Made by a program: the position numbers and the translations under genes. Shown one piece after another: positions 18,047 to 27,138 of a stretch of DNA of 64,000 nucleotides. Source of the DNA: Dyadobacter psychrophilus (GTDB lineage: Bacteria > Bacteroidota > Bacteroidia > Cytophagales > Spirosomataceae). Each line of letters starts with the position of its first letter. Positions within the stretch are counted from its first letter, which is position 1. The stretch spans positions 186,001 through 250,000 of the forward strand of contig NZ_FUZA01000005.1 of the NCBI RefSeq assembly GCF_900167945.1, in the 5' to 3' direction. The notes beneath the pieces are model-generated. The model was not told the origin of the DNA. It ran no database searches and saw nothing but the letters and a program-made list of their open reading frames with translations.

Positions 18047-19017
18047 ACATAGCATTAGACCGATCCAAATTACTGCGTTTCCAATCTCTCATCGCACTTT
18101 TTCTGCTGTGTCTGGGACTGAGTATTTTGTCGGACAAGTTCCTCAGCGTTTCCAATCTCTGGAATGTAATGCGGCAGGTTTCGGTGAACATCTGTATTTC
18201 AACAGGCATGACATTAATCGTTCTTACTGCTGGAATTGATTTGTCAGTGGGTTCAGTATTAGCACTTTGCGGAGCCATAATGGCCGGTTTGCTCAAAAAC
18301 GGCATCGAACTTCCGGATAGCAACCTTTACATTGGCTTCACAATTTTGGGTGCAATCCTTGCCGGAGTAATCACGGGATCTGCCATGGGCGCATTCAGCG
18401 GCTGGACGATCACAAAGTTCAATGTGCCGCCATTTGTCGCAACGCTCGCCATGCTTACCGTTGCGCGAGGACTTACCATGCTCTGGACACAAGGATTCCC
18501 GATCAGCGGGCTGGGCGACACGTTTTTATATTTTGGAACGGGCTGGTTATTGGGCATTCCCGTGCCGGTCTGGATATCCGCAATCATCGTCGCCATCGCG
18601 GTTTTTGTCACGAATAAAACAAGGCTTGGGCGTTACATCTATGCCATTGGTGGCAATGAAAGCGCTTCGCGACTGTCTGGTATTCAGGTTAATAAAGTTA
18701 AAATAATTGTCTATACGATCGCTGGCGCACTGGCGGCTGTCGGGGGAATTATGGTAACTTCGCGTCTTGATTCTGCACAGCCTAATGCGGGCATCAGCTA
18801 TGAACTGGATTCGATTGCGGCGGTGGTGATCGGCGGCACTTCGCTGTCTGGCGGTCGCGGCAGCATTTTGGGGACGGTCCAGGGTGCGATCATAATTGGC
18901 GTGCTGAATAATGGCCTTGTGCTGCTTAATGTGTCGCCTTTTTGGCAACAAGTTGTAAAAGGTCTGGTGATTTTGATTGCCGTGATTATTGATAAGTCAG
19001 GCTCAAAAAATGAGTAA
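18043..19017 (+). CDS. ribose-type ABC transporter permease
   Basis: A 324-residue inner-membrane protein of the RbsC family, with multiple hydrophobic segments and the family motifs GMTLIVLTAGIDLSVGSV, NESASRLSGI and YELDSIAAVVIGGTSLSGG. It should form the translocation pathway as a dimer with the tandem ATPase encoded immediately upstream (4-nt overlap). It completes a binding protein, DUF2291, ATPase and permease set. The following gene, fructose-1,6-bisphosphatase, is 57 nt downstream on the same strand; I see no clear terminator between them. Confidence 0.92.
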   Translation: MNIALDRSKLLRFQSLIALFLLCLGLSILSDKFLSVSNLWNVMRQVSVNICISTGMTLIVLTAGIDLSVGSVLALCGAIMAGLLKNGIELPDSNLYIGFTILGAILAGVITGSAMGAFSGWTITKFNVPPFVATLAMLTVARGLTMLWTQGFPISGLGDTFLYFGTGWLLGIPVPVWISAIIVAIAVFVTNKTRLGRYIYAIGGNESASRLSGIQVNKVKIIVYTIAGALAAVGGIMVTSRLDSAQPNAGISYELDSIAAVVIGGTSLSGGRGSILGTVQGAIIIGVLNNGLVLLNVSPFWQQVVKGLVILIAVIIDKSGSKNE

Positions 19018-19074
19018 ATCCTAAATCCTGCTGCATAGTTCTCAACATTAGTCCATCTACTAATTTATCATGTT

Positions 19075-20070
19075 ATGAGTCCAAAAACTGCTCAGGAACT
19101 TGCGTTGCCCGTAGGCGTCACGCTCGACAGGTTTATTATGTTAAGCCAAAGTGCATTCCCTTATGCAACGGGCGAGCTCTCCCAATTGTTACGGGATATC
19201 GCGCTGGCCGGAAAGATCATTAACCGGGAAATTAACCGCGCCGGCCTTGTGGACATTGCCGGTGGGAACGGGACCGATAATGTGCAGGGCGAAAACCAGC
19301 AAAAGCTGGACATTATCGCCAACATCAGGTTCATAAGGGCATTGAAAAACGGGGGAGAAGTGTGTGCGATCCTATCCGAAGAGGACGAAGATATCATCCA
19401 CACAGGCAATGATCATGGCAAATACGTAGTGGCCATGGACCCGCTCGATGGCTCTTCCAATATTGATGTGAATGTGTCCATAGGGACGATTTTCTCTATT
19501 TACAGGCGTGTTTCGCCCATTGATGGCCCTGCGACCCGGGAAGATTTTCTGCAAGGCGGACGCAAGCAGGTCGCGGCCGGTTATATTTTATATGGCTCGT
19601 CCACAATGCTCGTATATTCCACCGGCGATGGCGTGAACGGCTTCACTTATGACCATTCGCTGGGAGAATTTATATTATCACATAAGAACATTTGCTCTCC
19701 CCAAAACGGCACGATTTATTCAGTCAATGATGGGTATATTAATGATTATCCGGCATTTGTGCAGCAATATTTGACCAAATGCAAAGAAAAATCCTGCACT
19801 GCCAGATACATAGGATCATTGGTTGCAGACTTCCATCGCAACTTGTTGCGGGGTGGCGTATATCTGTATCCATCCACCAAAAAAACGCCTGAGGGAAAAC
19901 TCAGGCTGTTATATGAGTGCTATCCCCTGGCATTTATTGCGGAAAAATCCGGCGGGAAAGCGATTGACGGATTTGGCGCTATTCTCGACATTATACCAAC
20001 CTCTTTCCACCAGCGTTCACCCATTTATCTGGGATCGTCGACAATGGTGGATGATGTGATGAAATGCTAA
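19075..20070 (+). CDS. fbp: fructose-1,6-bisphosphatase class I
   Basis: A 331-residue cytoplasmic enzyme that hydrolyses fructose 1,6-bisphosphate to fructose 6-phosphate, the committed step of gluconeogenesis. The metal-binding signature DPLDGSSN is at residues 122-129, the upstream acidic SEEDED motif at about 101-106, and the substrate-binding KTPEGKLRLLYE and ECYPLAFIAE region near the C-terminus. The length is typical of the bacterial/plant class I family. It lies 57 nt after the sugar-importer genes on the same strand; co-expression would make sense if the imported sugar enters metabolism at the triose-phosphate level, but its position could be unrelated. Confidence 0.95.
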   Translation: MSPKTAQELALPVGVTLDRFIMLSQSAFPYATGELSQLLRDIALAGKIINREINRAGLVDIAGGNGTDNVQGENQQKLDIIANIRFIRALKNGGEVCAILSEEDEDIIHTGNDHGKYVVAMDPLDGSSNIDVNVSIGTIFSIYRRVSPIDGPATREDFLQGGRKQVAAGYILYGSSTMLVYSTGDGVNGFTYDHSLGEFILSHKNICSPQNGTIYSVNDGYINDYPAFVQQYLTKCKEKSCTARYIGSLVADFHRNLLRGGVYLYPSTKKTPEGKLRLLYECYPLAFIAEKSGGKAIDGFGAILDIIPTSFHQRSPIYLGSSTMVDDVMKC

Positions 20071-20146
20071 AAATTTCGTCAGATAATCATATTTTAGGTG
20101 TATATTTCTACAAAAATTATCAAAGTAGTTTTACGCCTTCGGCCTG

Positions 20147-23100
20147 ATGAAGTTGACTTTTTACTGTTTTGTTTTCCTTATGCTAATGCAAGTGATTGCA
20201 TTAAACGCCTTCTCACAAAATAAACCGCTGCACTTTCGACACCTTTCCGCTGAAAATGGTCTTTTGAATAATAATGTGAACTGCGTAATGCAGGACAAAA
20301 CAGGCTTCATCTGGATTGGGACGAATGGAGGCCTGCACCGTTATGACGGCCATGAGTTCAGGGTTTACAAAAACGATGAAAAGGACAAAAACAGCATCAG
20401 TAACGATTTTGTAACTGCGTTGGCCGAGGACAAATCGGGCAGGATCTGGATCGCAACCAGCGGCGGAGGCGTCAATGTGTTTGACCCGGACAAGGGTGTT
20501 TTTTCTAAATACACTTTTGTTGAAAATGATCCGAAAACCATTTCAGGCGCTTACGTCAACAAAATTGTTTTTGATAAAAATGAAAAGCTCTGGATCGCTA
20601 CAACCGGCGGCATGGATGTTTTTGATCCGATCAGCCGGACTTTATTGAAACACTATAAATCTGACGAAAAAAGCAGTCAGAGCCTGGCTGACAACAACGT
20701 AAACACCGTTTTTTGCGATGCGCAAAACAACATCTGGGCCGGAACTTCGCAAGGATTGAGCTTGCTCGACAGGAAAACCGGGCTATTCAGGAGGTTTGTA
20801 ACGGATAGCAATGAAAAAAGCCTGTCGGGCAACGACGTGCGGGCTGTTTTTCAGGATAGTAAAAACAGGATTTGGGTGGGCACGTATGGTTCCGGACTCA
20901 ATCTTTTTCAACCCGGCGATGGCACATTCCGGCGGTTTAAAAATAATCCGAATGATGCTGTATCACTTTCCAATAACAACATTACGAGCATCAACGAGAA
21001 CCTGGGCGAAATCTGGGTTGGCACGGAAAACGGCGGGCTGAATATACTGAATACACAAAACTGGACTTTCGATGCTTATGGGCACGATGAAGTGGACAGA
21101 AGCAGCGTGGCCGGAAATTCGGTGGACTGCATTTATAAAGACCGGCAAAATAACTTTTGGCTGGGTATTTACAGCGCCGGGCTGAGCGTTTATAAAAGCA
21201 ACAACAGCTTCATACATTACCAGCACAATTCGTCTGAAAACAGTCTTTCCAACGATTTTGTGCTTTGTTTTTTCGAAGACAAAGATCGCAATCTCTGGAT
21301 CGGGACAGATGGCGGCGGATTGAATTTGATGGATAGGAAAACACAAAAATTCAGCGCTTTCCGCCAGCAAAAATCGGGTATTTCTGGCGACTACATTTTG
21401 GCGATCGTTCCTGATCATGAAGGTAAACTTTGGATAGGAACATGGGGAAACGGATTGAATGTTTTTGATCCGGAAACAAAGCGGTTTACTGTTTTGAAAC
21501 ACAAAGAGGGCGATGTTAACTCTTTGTATTCCAATAATGTATACGCGATAGCGCGGACCCCCGACAACAAAATCTGGTTAAGCACTTATGGTGAGGGACT
21601 GGACGTTTATGATCCGCTAACCAGACAGTTTAAACATTATCTCAGCGATCTTACCAATTCCAAAACGCTTTCAGACAACACCATTAATTGTTTCTTCACG
21701 GATCGCAGGGGCAACCTGTGGATAGGCACGGACGAGGGCCAGTTGAATCGCTATGACCCTCAGACCGACACATTTACGAAATTTCGGGTGAGTGACAGCG
21801 AACGCGTTTTTAATAGCGCGATCAATTGCATCGTGGAAGATAAGCAGGGCATTTTGTGGCTGTCAACTTTGCGGGGACTCATCCGTTTTGAACCCCAAAC
21901 AGGCAAGTTTAAAAAATACACGACCCAGCAGGGAATGATCAGCAATGTTACCGAAGCGGTAATCGAGGACGATATGGGTATGTTGTGGATAAGCACCGTA
22001 AGCGGACTCTCCCGATTTGATAAAAAGTTGGAAAAATTTCAAAATTTCACCGTTGAACATGGTTTGCAAGCCAGAGAATTTAAGCAAAAATCTGCTTATA
22101 AAGACAGGGATGGCACATTGTATTTTGGTGGGGTGAATGGTTTTAATAAAATCAATCCGAGGCAGATCAGCGGAGGAAGCGGCGCTTATCCGATCGTACT
22201 GACTAGTTTTAGGGTCTTCAACCGCGACGAAGCGGAGGCGGATCCGGATGGATATACTTTCCTCTTGCCTCAGGAAATTTCAAAGGCACGGACCATCACA
22301 CTTGCGCACGACCAATCCTTCATTGCACTGACCTTCGCTGCACTTGATTTTACATCTTCCCAAAAGAGCTATGCTTATTCACTGGAAGGGTTTGACAAAA
22401 ACTGGAATTATGTGGGCAATGGCAATACCGCCGTTTACACCAATCTGCCGCCCGGAAATTATATGTTCAAAGTCAAGGCACAAAATATTTCGGGCGCATG
22501 GATCATGGGCCAAAACAGCCTGAACATTATCATTACGCCACCATTTTGGGTAACATGGTGGTTTAGGTTGTTGTCGGTTTTCGTTACAGCATGGGCAATT
22601 TACCTGCTATATCGCCATCGTGTTAATAACATTATCAGACAAAAGGCTACTCTGGAAAAATTAGTCGAAGAACGCACCGCGACCGTGCAGAAGCAGGCTG
22701 AGGAATTGCATGCACAGGCAGATCATTTGCAAGCTTTGAACGAAGAATTGCAATCGCAATCCGAGGAGCTGCGCGTGCAGACCGAAGAGTTGCACGAACA
22801 GCATGAGCAGGCGCAGTTTGCGCGGGATGAAGCGGAGCGCGCCAACCAGGCAAAAAGCATTTTCCTGGCCACAATGAGCCATGAGATCAGGACCCCGATG
22901 AACGGTGTCATTGGCATGACCGCCTTGCTTTCGGAAACGGAATTGACTGAGGAACAGCAGGATTATACAAAAATCATTGCAACCTGTGGGGAAACTTTGG
23001 TAAATGTGATCAACGACATTCTGGATTTCTCGAAAATAGAATCGGGTAAAATCGATCTGGAAGCACACGAATTCGAACTGCGGCAGACGATCGAAGAAAT

Positions 23101-24028
23101 CATGGACCTTTTTTCTTTGCAAGCTGCAAAACAGCACATTGACCTGCTCTATTATATTGAACCGGGCGTGCCTGACTTTCTCATCGGCGATAGTGCGAGG
23201 TTAAAACAGATTTTAACAAACCTGATCAATAATGCGATCAAATTCACGAGCCGGGGAGAAGTTTACCTGCACATTCATCCTTTTACACCAGCCGAATACG
23301 GCGAAATCGACGTTGGTTTTACGGTCAGGGATACGGGGATTGGCATTAAGCCGGAGAATTTGAATAATCTTTTCAAACCATTTTCACAGGTCGATTCATC
23401 CGTGAACCGCATGTATGGAGGCACCGGGCTTGGTCTCGTGATCTGTGAGCGACTGATCCGGTTAATGAACGGCTCTATCCGTGTGGAAAGCGAGTATGGC
23501 AAGGGGTCATCTTTTCATTTTTATATTACCACTGGATATACCGAAAAGAATGCAAAATTAGCACGTCAACAAGACCTTCCGTCCAAATCAGAACCTGAAA
23601 AACGAATGCTAGAAAACGATTTTTCAACCCAATTTCCGCTAAAAATACTGGTTGCCGAAGACAATCTGGTGAATCAGAAATTTATCGATTACGTTCTCAA
23701 AAAGCTTGGTTACGAAATTCATATGGCCGAGAATGGTTTGCAGGCGATTGAAAAATTAGCTTTGATAGCTTATGATGTGATCTTGATGGACCTGCAAATG
23801 CCCGTTATGGATGGCTTGGAAGCAACCAAAATCATCCGGAAAAATCATAGCACATTGCCGTACATCGTAGCTTTGACCGCTAATGCCATGACCGAAGACA
23901 GGAATAACTGTCTAAACAACGGCATGGACGATTATATGGCCAAGCCGATGAAGCTGGAAATAATTAAGGATGTGCTTAAAAAAGCACATGAGAAGATCCA
24001 TCAGCTTCCCGTTGATTCCCGGGCCTGA
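20147..24028 (+). CDS. hybrid two-component sensor kinase with periplasmic propellers
   Basis: A 1293-residue one-chain sensory protein. After a signal peptide (1-24), about 14 two-component-regulator propeller repeats fill residues 25-690 (recurring FIWIGTNGG, RIWIATSGGG, LWIGTWGNG), followed by a Y_Y_Y domain (about 715-790) and one membrane helix (about 793-813). A long coiled coil rich in ELHAQ/ELQSQ repeats follows. The histidine kinase has the H-box SHEIRTPMNG with His912, then N, G1 and G2 boxes (GGTGLGL). A receiver domain with Asp1215 (LMDLQMPVMDG) ends the protein; unlike many Bacteroidota hybrids, no AraC DNA-binding domain follows. It probably senses a periplasmic ligand, perhaps an oligosaccharide, and signals to a separate output protein. 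Confidence 0.93.
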   Translation: MKLTFYCFVFLMLMQVIALNAFSQNKPLHFRHLSAENGLLNNNVNCVMQDKTGFIWIGTNGGLHRYDGHEFRVYKNDEKDKNSISNDFVTALAEDKSGRIWIATSGGGVNVFDPDKGVFSKYTFVENDPKTISGAYVNKIVFDKNEKLWIATTGGMDVFDPISRTLLKHYKSDEKSSQSLADNNVNTVFCDAQNNIWAGTSQGLSLLDRKTGLFRRFVTDSNEKSLSGNDVRAVFQDSKNRIWVGTYGSGLNLFQPGDGTFRRFKNNPNDAVSLSNNNITSINENLGEIWVGTENGGLNILNTQNWTFDAYGHDEVDRSSVAGNSVDCIYKDRQNNFWLGIYSAGLSVYKSNNSFIHYQHNSSENSLSNDFVLCFFEDKDRNLWIGTDGGGLNLMDRKTQKFSAFRQQKSGISGDYILAIVPDHEGKLWIGTWGNGLNVFDPETKRFTVLKHKEGDVNSLYSNNVYAIARTPDNKIWLSTYGEGLDVYDPLTRQFKHYLSDLTNSKTLSDNTINCFFTDRRGNLWIGTDEGQLNRYDPQTDTFTKFRVSDSERVFNSAINCIVEDKQGILWLSTLRGLIRFEPQTGKFKKYTTQQGMISNVTEAVIEDDMGMLWISTVSGLSRFDKKLEKFQNFTVEHGLQAREFKQKSAYKDRDGTLYFGGVNGFNKINPRQISGGSGAYPIVLTSFRVFNRDEAEADPDGYTFLLPQEISKARTITLAHDQSFIALTFAALDFTSSQKSYAYSLEGFDKNWNYVGNGNTAVYTNLPPGNYMFKVKAQNISGAWIMGQNSLNIIITPPFWVTWWFRLLSVFVTAWAIYLLYRHRVNNIIRQKATLEKLVEERTATVQKQAEELHAQADHLQALNEELQSQSEELRVQTEELHEQHEQAQFARDEAERANQAKSIFLATMSHEIRTPMNGVIGMTALLSETELTEEQQDYTKIIATCGETLVNVINDILDFSKIESGKIDLEAHEFELRQTIEEIMDLFSLQAAKQHIDLLYYIEPGVPDFLIGDSARLKQILTNLINNAIKFTSRGEVYLHIHPFTPAEYGEIDVGFTVRDTGIGIKPENLNNLFKPFSQVDSSVNRMYGGTGLGLVICERLIRLMNGSIRVESEYGKGSSFHFYITTGYTEKNAKLARQQDLPSKSEPEKRMLENDFSTQFPLKILVAEDNLVNQKFIDYVLKKLGYEIHMAENGLQAIEKLALIAYDVILMDLQMPVMDGLEATKIIRKNHSTLPYIVALTANAMTEDRNNCLNNGMDDYMAKPMKLEIIKDVLKKAHEKIHQLPVDSRA

Positions 24029-24080
24029 CATTTTTCGCAAGCTTTTTGTATCTTGGAATTTTAGCCATAACCATGAAAAA

Positions 24081-25238
24081 ATGTCTTTCTCAACTCCGCC
24101 AGCCGCCCTCATTCCCGATCATCCTGGAAGCAAGATCGTTTACATTGACTATCTGAAAGTGCTGCTGACGGCCCTGGTGGTCGCACATCATGCATTCGTC
24201 ACCTACGGCGCGCCGGGTGGTTGGTATTATTCGGAAAAAACGAGCATTACCAGCGCTATTATGGCTATGACAATGTTTGTCGCCGTGAACCAGTCCTATT
24301 TTATGGGCTTTTTCTTCTTCCTGTCCGCTTTGTTCATTCCGGCATCCTACAAGAAAAAAGGTGCTGCCGTTTTCATTAAAGACCGGTTTTTCAGATTGGG
24401 CATCCCGCTGCTGTTTTACTCCTTCATACTGGCGCCGGTGATGAATTACCTGGTCTATTATTATGAAGGGGAGCATCACATTACATTTATGCAGTTCTTG
24501 TCTGGTTACGACGGCTGGATTAGCGTCGGGGTTTTGTGGTTTGTTGTGGCGCTGCTGCTTTTCAGCCTCGTTTATGCAGGTTGGAAAGGCATTGCTAAAT
24601 CCGCGCCCGACATCTGGCCTATGCCAGCCGTGAAAAATATTCTGCGTCTGGGAGCAGCACTGGCCGTTGTCAGTTTCATTGTCAGGCTTGGCTTTCCTGT
24701 TGGATGGGTTTTGGATCCGGTTGGATTTCAATTGGGTCATTTTCCACAATACATTGCTGTTTTTATGGTCGGCATTGCCGCCGCCGAAAGTAAATGGCTG
24801 GACCAGCTTAATCCCGATCAATATAAGCCGATAAAGACCATAGCGCTCTGCATGATCTTTATTGGTTTTCCAATTGTCTATGCCATTAAGATCATTTTTG
24901 ATAACCCGCTGGAATGGTTCAGCGGCGGATTGCATGGCGAAGCTGCATTCTATGCTTTTTGGGAACAAATTACTGGCGTGTGCATTATGGTTGCGCTACT
25001 CGCCTACAGCAAGGAACATTTGAACGCACCCAATGCATTTCTCAGCAAAATGTCGCGCTGCGCATTCGCCGTCTATATTTTACATCCGTTGGTGCTTATT
25101 GTACTCGCGCTTTTACTGAGGACATGGCCCGTTGATCCCGCCCTGAAACTGGTGCTCGTAACCCCATTAGGCATTGTTTTTAGCTTTTTGATCGGCCATA
25201 TTGCTATCAAGATTCCAGGCGTTAACAAAGTTATTTAG
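24081..25238 (+). CDS. acyltransferase 3 family membrane protein (OafA-like)
   Basis: A 385-residue integral membrane protein of the acyltransferase 3 family, which moves acyl groups (often acetyl) onto surface glycans or small molecules. The N-terminal IDYLKVLLTALVVAHHAFVTYG carries the conserved His pair, and several hydrophobic helices follow, including a late AVYILHPLVLI helix. I chose the ATG at 24081: the longer in-frame start at 23970 would overlap the kinase gene by 59 nt and adds a non-membrane extension. The acyl acceptor is unknown and no glycan-assembly genes are adjacent. The 3' end overlaps the convergent TspO-like gene by 8 nt. Confidence 0.82.
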   Translation: MSFSTPPAALIPDHPGSKIVYIDYLKVLLTALVVAHHAFVTYGAPGGWYYSEKTSITSAIMAMTMFVAVNQSYFMGFFFFLSALFIPASYKKKGAAVFIKDRFFRLGIPLLFYSFILAPVMNYLVYYYEGEHHITFMQFLSGYDGWISVGVLWFVVALLLFSLVYAGWKGIAKSAPDIWPMPAVKNILRLGAALAVVSFIVRLGFPVGWVLDPVGFQLGHFPQYIAVFMVGIAAAESKWLDQLNPDQYKPIKTIALCMIFIGFPIVYAIKIIFDNPLEWFSGGLHGEAAFYAFWEQITGVCIMVALLAYSKEHLNAPNAFLSKMSRCAFAVYILHPLVLIVLALLLRTWPVDPALKLVLVTPLGIVFSFLIGHIAIKIPGVNKVI

Positions 25239-26031
25239 CCACCGTCACGCCATTTTGTTTGATCAAATAATGCTTACCCCTGTTCATGTAAGCATGTACA
25301 CCGTTGCTGATCAGGATTACCGCAACCACGGCAACTGCTGTAAAGGCAATTGCCTGGTTTTCATTCCAGTTTGCTACGGCAACTGCGGCAAGGCCCCAGG
25401 CACCTACCATAGCTGCTTCACGCAAGTTGCGGTTCCAGGTTAGGAATAGCTGCACAAATCCCGCAATACAGATCATAATAACTGTCCAGGCGCTTGCAGA
25501 AATTCCAAAACCGTCCCATCCGATTTTTGTCAGATAGGCAGCCATGTTCGCGATTAATGCAACGGTTATCCAGCCCAGATATAATGCAAAAGGCCACCAT
25601 TCAAACGCAATCTTCTTCATGGTTATCAGGTCCATTTCCATGCGCGTCCGCAACACAATTCCCAGCAATGAGGCGAGCAACAGCGTCATAATGAGCACCG
25701 AAGCACCGGTGTAATCATAAAGCCAGGCCAAGATCCATAAACAATTGGCAATGCAGGAAACCACAAAAAGCCACCCGATCTTATCTACAACATCCGGCGC
25801 CTTTTTATCATTGAATAAACCACTGCTTTGATAGATTACAAACGCTGCCAGACCAATGTAGATCACACCCCAAATGGAGAATGCATAACCGGAAGGCGTG
25901 AAGAAATTTTGGTATTCGGCCGAAACAGTGGCCATGGTATTATCATTAAAAATGCCTGTATTTGATAAGTAATTCATGATTACTGTCACGATTAATGCCA
26001 GTATATTCGCTATTTGCAATGTCTTTGTCAT
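25231..26031 (-). CDS. TspO/MBR-like multi-pass membrane protein
   Basis: A 266-residue membrane protein with seven or eight hydrophobic segments. The motif PSGYAFSIWGVIYIGL and the Trp-rich helices (NCLWILAWLYDY, FEWWPFALYLGW) are those of proteins annotated as tryptophan-rich sensory proteins related to TspO/MBR, which bind porphyrins or other hydrophobic ligands. It is much longer than classical five-helix TspO (about 160 residues), so functional equivalence is uncertain. The gene is monocistronic, converging with the acyltransferase gene (8-nt overlap of the 3' ends) and divergent from mnmH with 56 nt between the starts. Confidence 0.6.
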   Translation of the reverse strand: MTKTLQIANILALIVTVIMNYLSNTGIFNDNTMATVSAEYQNFFTPSGYAFSIWGVIYIGLAAFVIYQSSGLFNDKKAPDVVDKIGWLFVVSCIANCLWILAWLYDYTGASVLIMTLLLASLLGIVLRTRMEMDLITMKKIAFEWWPFALYLGWITVALIANMAAYLTKIGWDGFGISASAWTVIMICIAGFVQLFLTWNRNLREAAMVGAWGLAAVAVANWNENQAIAFTAVAVVAVILISNGVHAYMNRGKHYLIKQNGVTVAK

Positions 26032-26087
26032 AAACGGAAGATCTGATTTTTATAAGATAAACTGAAACCTGCAAAGCCTGTGCCAAC

Positions 26088-27131
26088 ATGATCAGAACCA
26101 TATCGGTCAACGAATTTTTTCTTTTGCCAGACAGCATTCCGCTCGCCGATGTGCGTACGCCTGCCGAATTTGAGCATGGGCATATTCCCGGCGCATTCAA
26201 TTTGCCATTATTCAGCAACGAAGAGCGGGTTTTGGTTGGCACCACTTACAAGCAGGTTGGGCGGGAAGAAGCGATATTGTTGGGGTTTGATCTGACGGGT
26301 TCCAAATGGTCAGGCTTTATCAAACATGCCTTAGAGGTCGCACCGGGCAAAAAGATCGCCGTACATTGCTGGCGTGGCGGCATGCGTAGCGGTGCAATGG
26401 CTTGGGCATTGAATCTCTACGGTTTTGAAGTTTACCTGATTGAAGGCGGTTATAAAAGTTTCAGAAGGTTTGCGCTGGACCAGTTTCTGCAACCTGCTGC
26501 GCTATTGGTATTGGGAGGAAGGACAGGGTCGGGAAAGACAAGAATTTTGCATGAACTGACGTCGCTTGGTGAGCAAGTGATTGATCTGGAACATCTTGCG
26601 CAGCATCAAGGCTCTTCATATGGCACGATGAACAAAATGATCCAGCCTACCCAGGAGCAATTTGAAAACAACCTGGCTTTCCAATTGAAAGATATGGATG
26701 GTTCAAAACGCCTGTGGGTAGAGGATGAAAGCAGAAACATTGGCAAACTGACAATTCCAACACCGCTTTTCGATCAAATGAGCAACGCTACGCTGATCGA
26801 TATCCATGTGGATCTGGAACAACGCGTCAAAACATTAACATTGGAATACGGCCTGCTTGATAAAGAATTTTTGATCACCTGCACTGACCGTATTCACAAA
26901 AGGCTCGGACCATTGCAAACGAAACAAGCAATTGCGGCCATCAATGAGGGTGATATGGAAGGTTTTATTCGTATCGTGCTCGTTTATTACGACAAAACCT
27001 ATCGGAAGGATATGGCCAAAAGGAATGCTGAAAAGGTGCTTTCGATCGTCATTGAGAGTGAGGAAACAGCTGAAAATGCAAAGCAAATTTTAAATTTCAC
27101 CAACACTATCCCGGCCACTGTGCAGGCATAG
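26088..27131 (+). CDS. mnmH: tRNA 2-selenouridine synthase
   Basis: A 347-residue enzyme that converts 2-thiouridine at the wobble position of certain tRNAs to 2-selenouridine via a geranylated intermediate. The N-terminal rhodanese domain has its catalytic Cys94 in AVHCWRGGMRSG; the C-terminal domain holds a P-loop, GGRTGSGKT at residues 143-151, for geranyl-transfer-related chemistry. Length and domain order match the family. The selenium donor enzyme selD follows after only 7 nt, and the pair makes a self-contained tRNA-selenation operon. It depends on 2-thiouridine made by MnmA, which must be encoded elsewhere. Confidence 0.95.
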   Translation: MIRTISVNEFFLLPDSIPLADVRTPAEFEHGHIPGAFNLPLFSNEERVLVGTTYKQVGREEAILLGFDLTGSKWSGFIKHALEVAPGKKIAVHCWRGGMRSGAMAWALNLYGFEVYLIEGGYKSFRRFALDQFLQPAALLVLGGRTGSGKTRILHELTSLGEQVIDLEHLAQHQGSSYGTMNKMIQPTQEQFENNLAFQLKDMDGSKRLWVEDESRNIGKLTIPTPLFDQMSNATLIDIHVDLEQRVKTLTLEYGLLDKEFLITCTDRIHKRLGPLQTKQAIAAINEGDMEGFIRIVLVYYDKTYRKDMAKRNAEKVLSIVIESEETAENAKQILNFTNTIPATVQA

Positions 27132-27138
27132 GAACACA

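Noticed and set aside
19879..19906. A perfect intrinsic terminator on the minus strand inside fbp (GCCTGAG stem, then seven Ts)
   Set aside because: It encodes the conserved KTPEGKLR segment, no minus-strand gene ends there, and the stem is explained by codon constraint.
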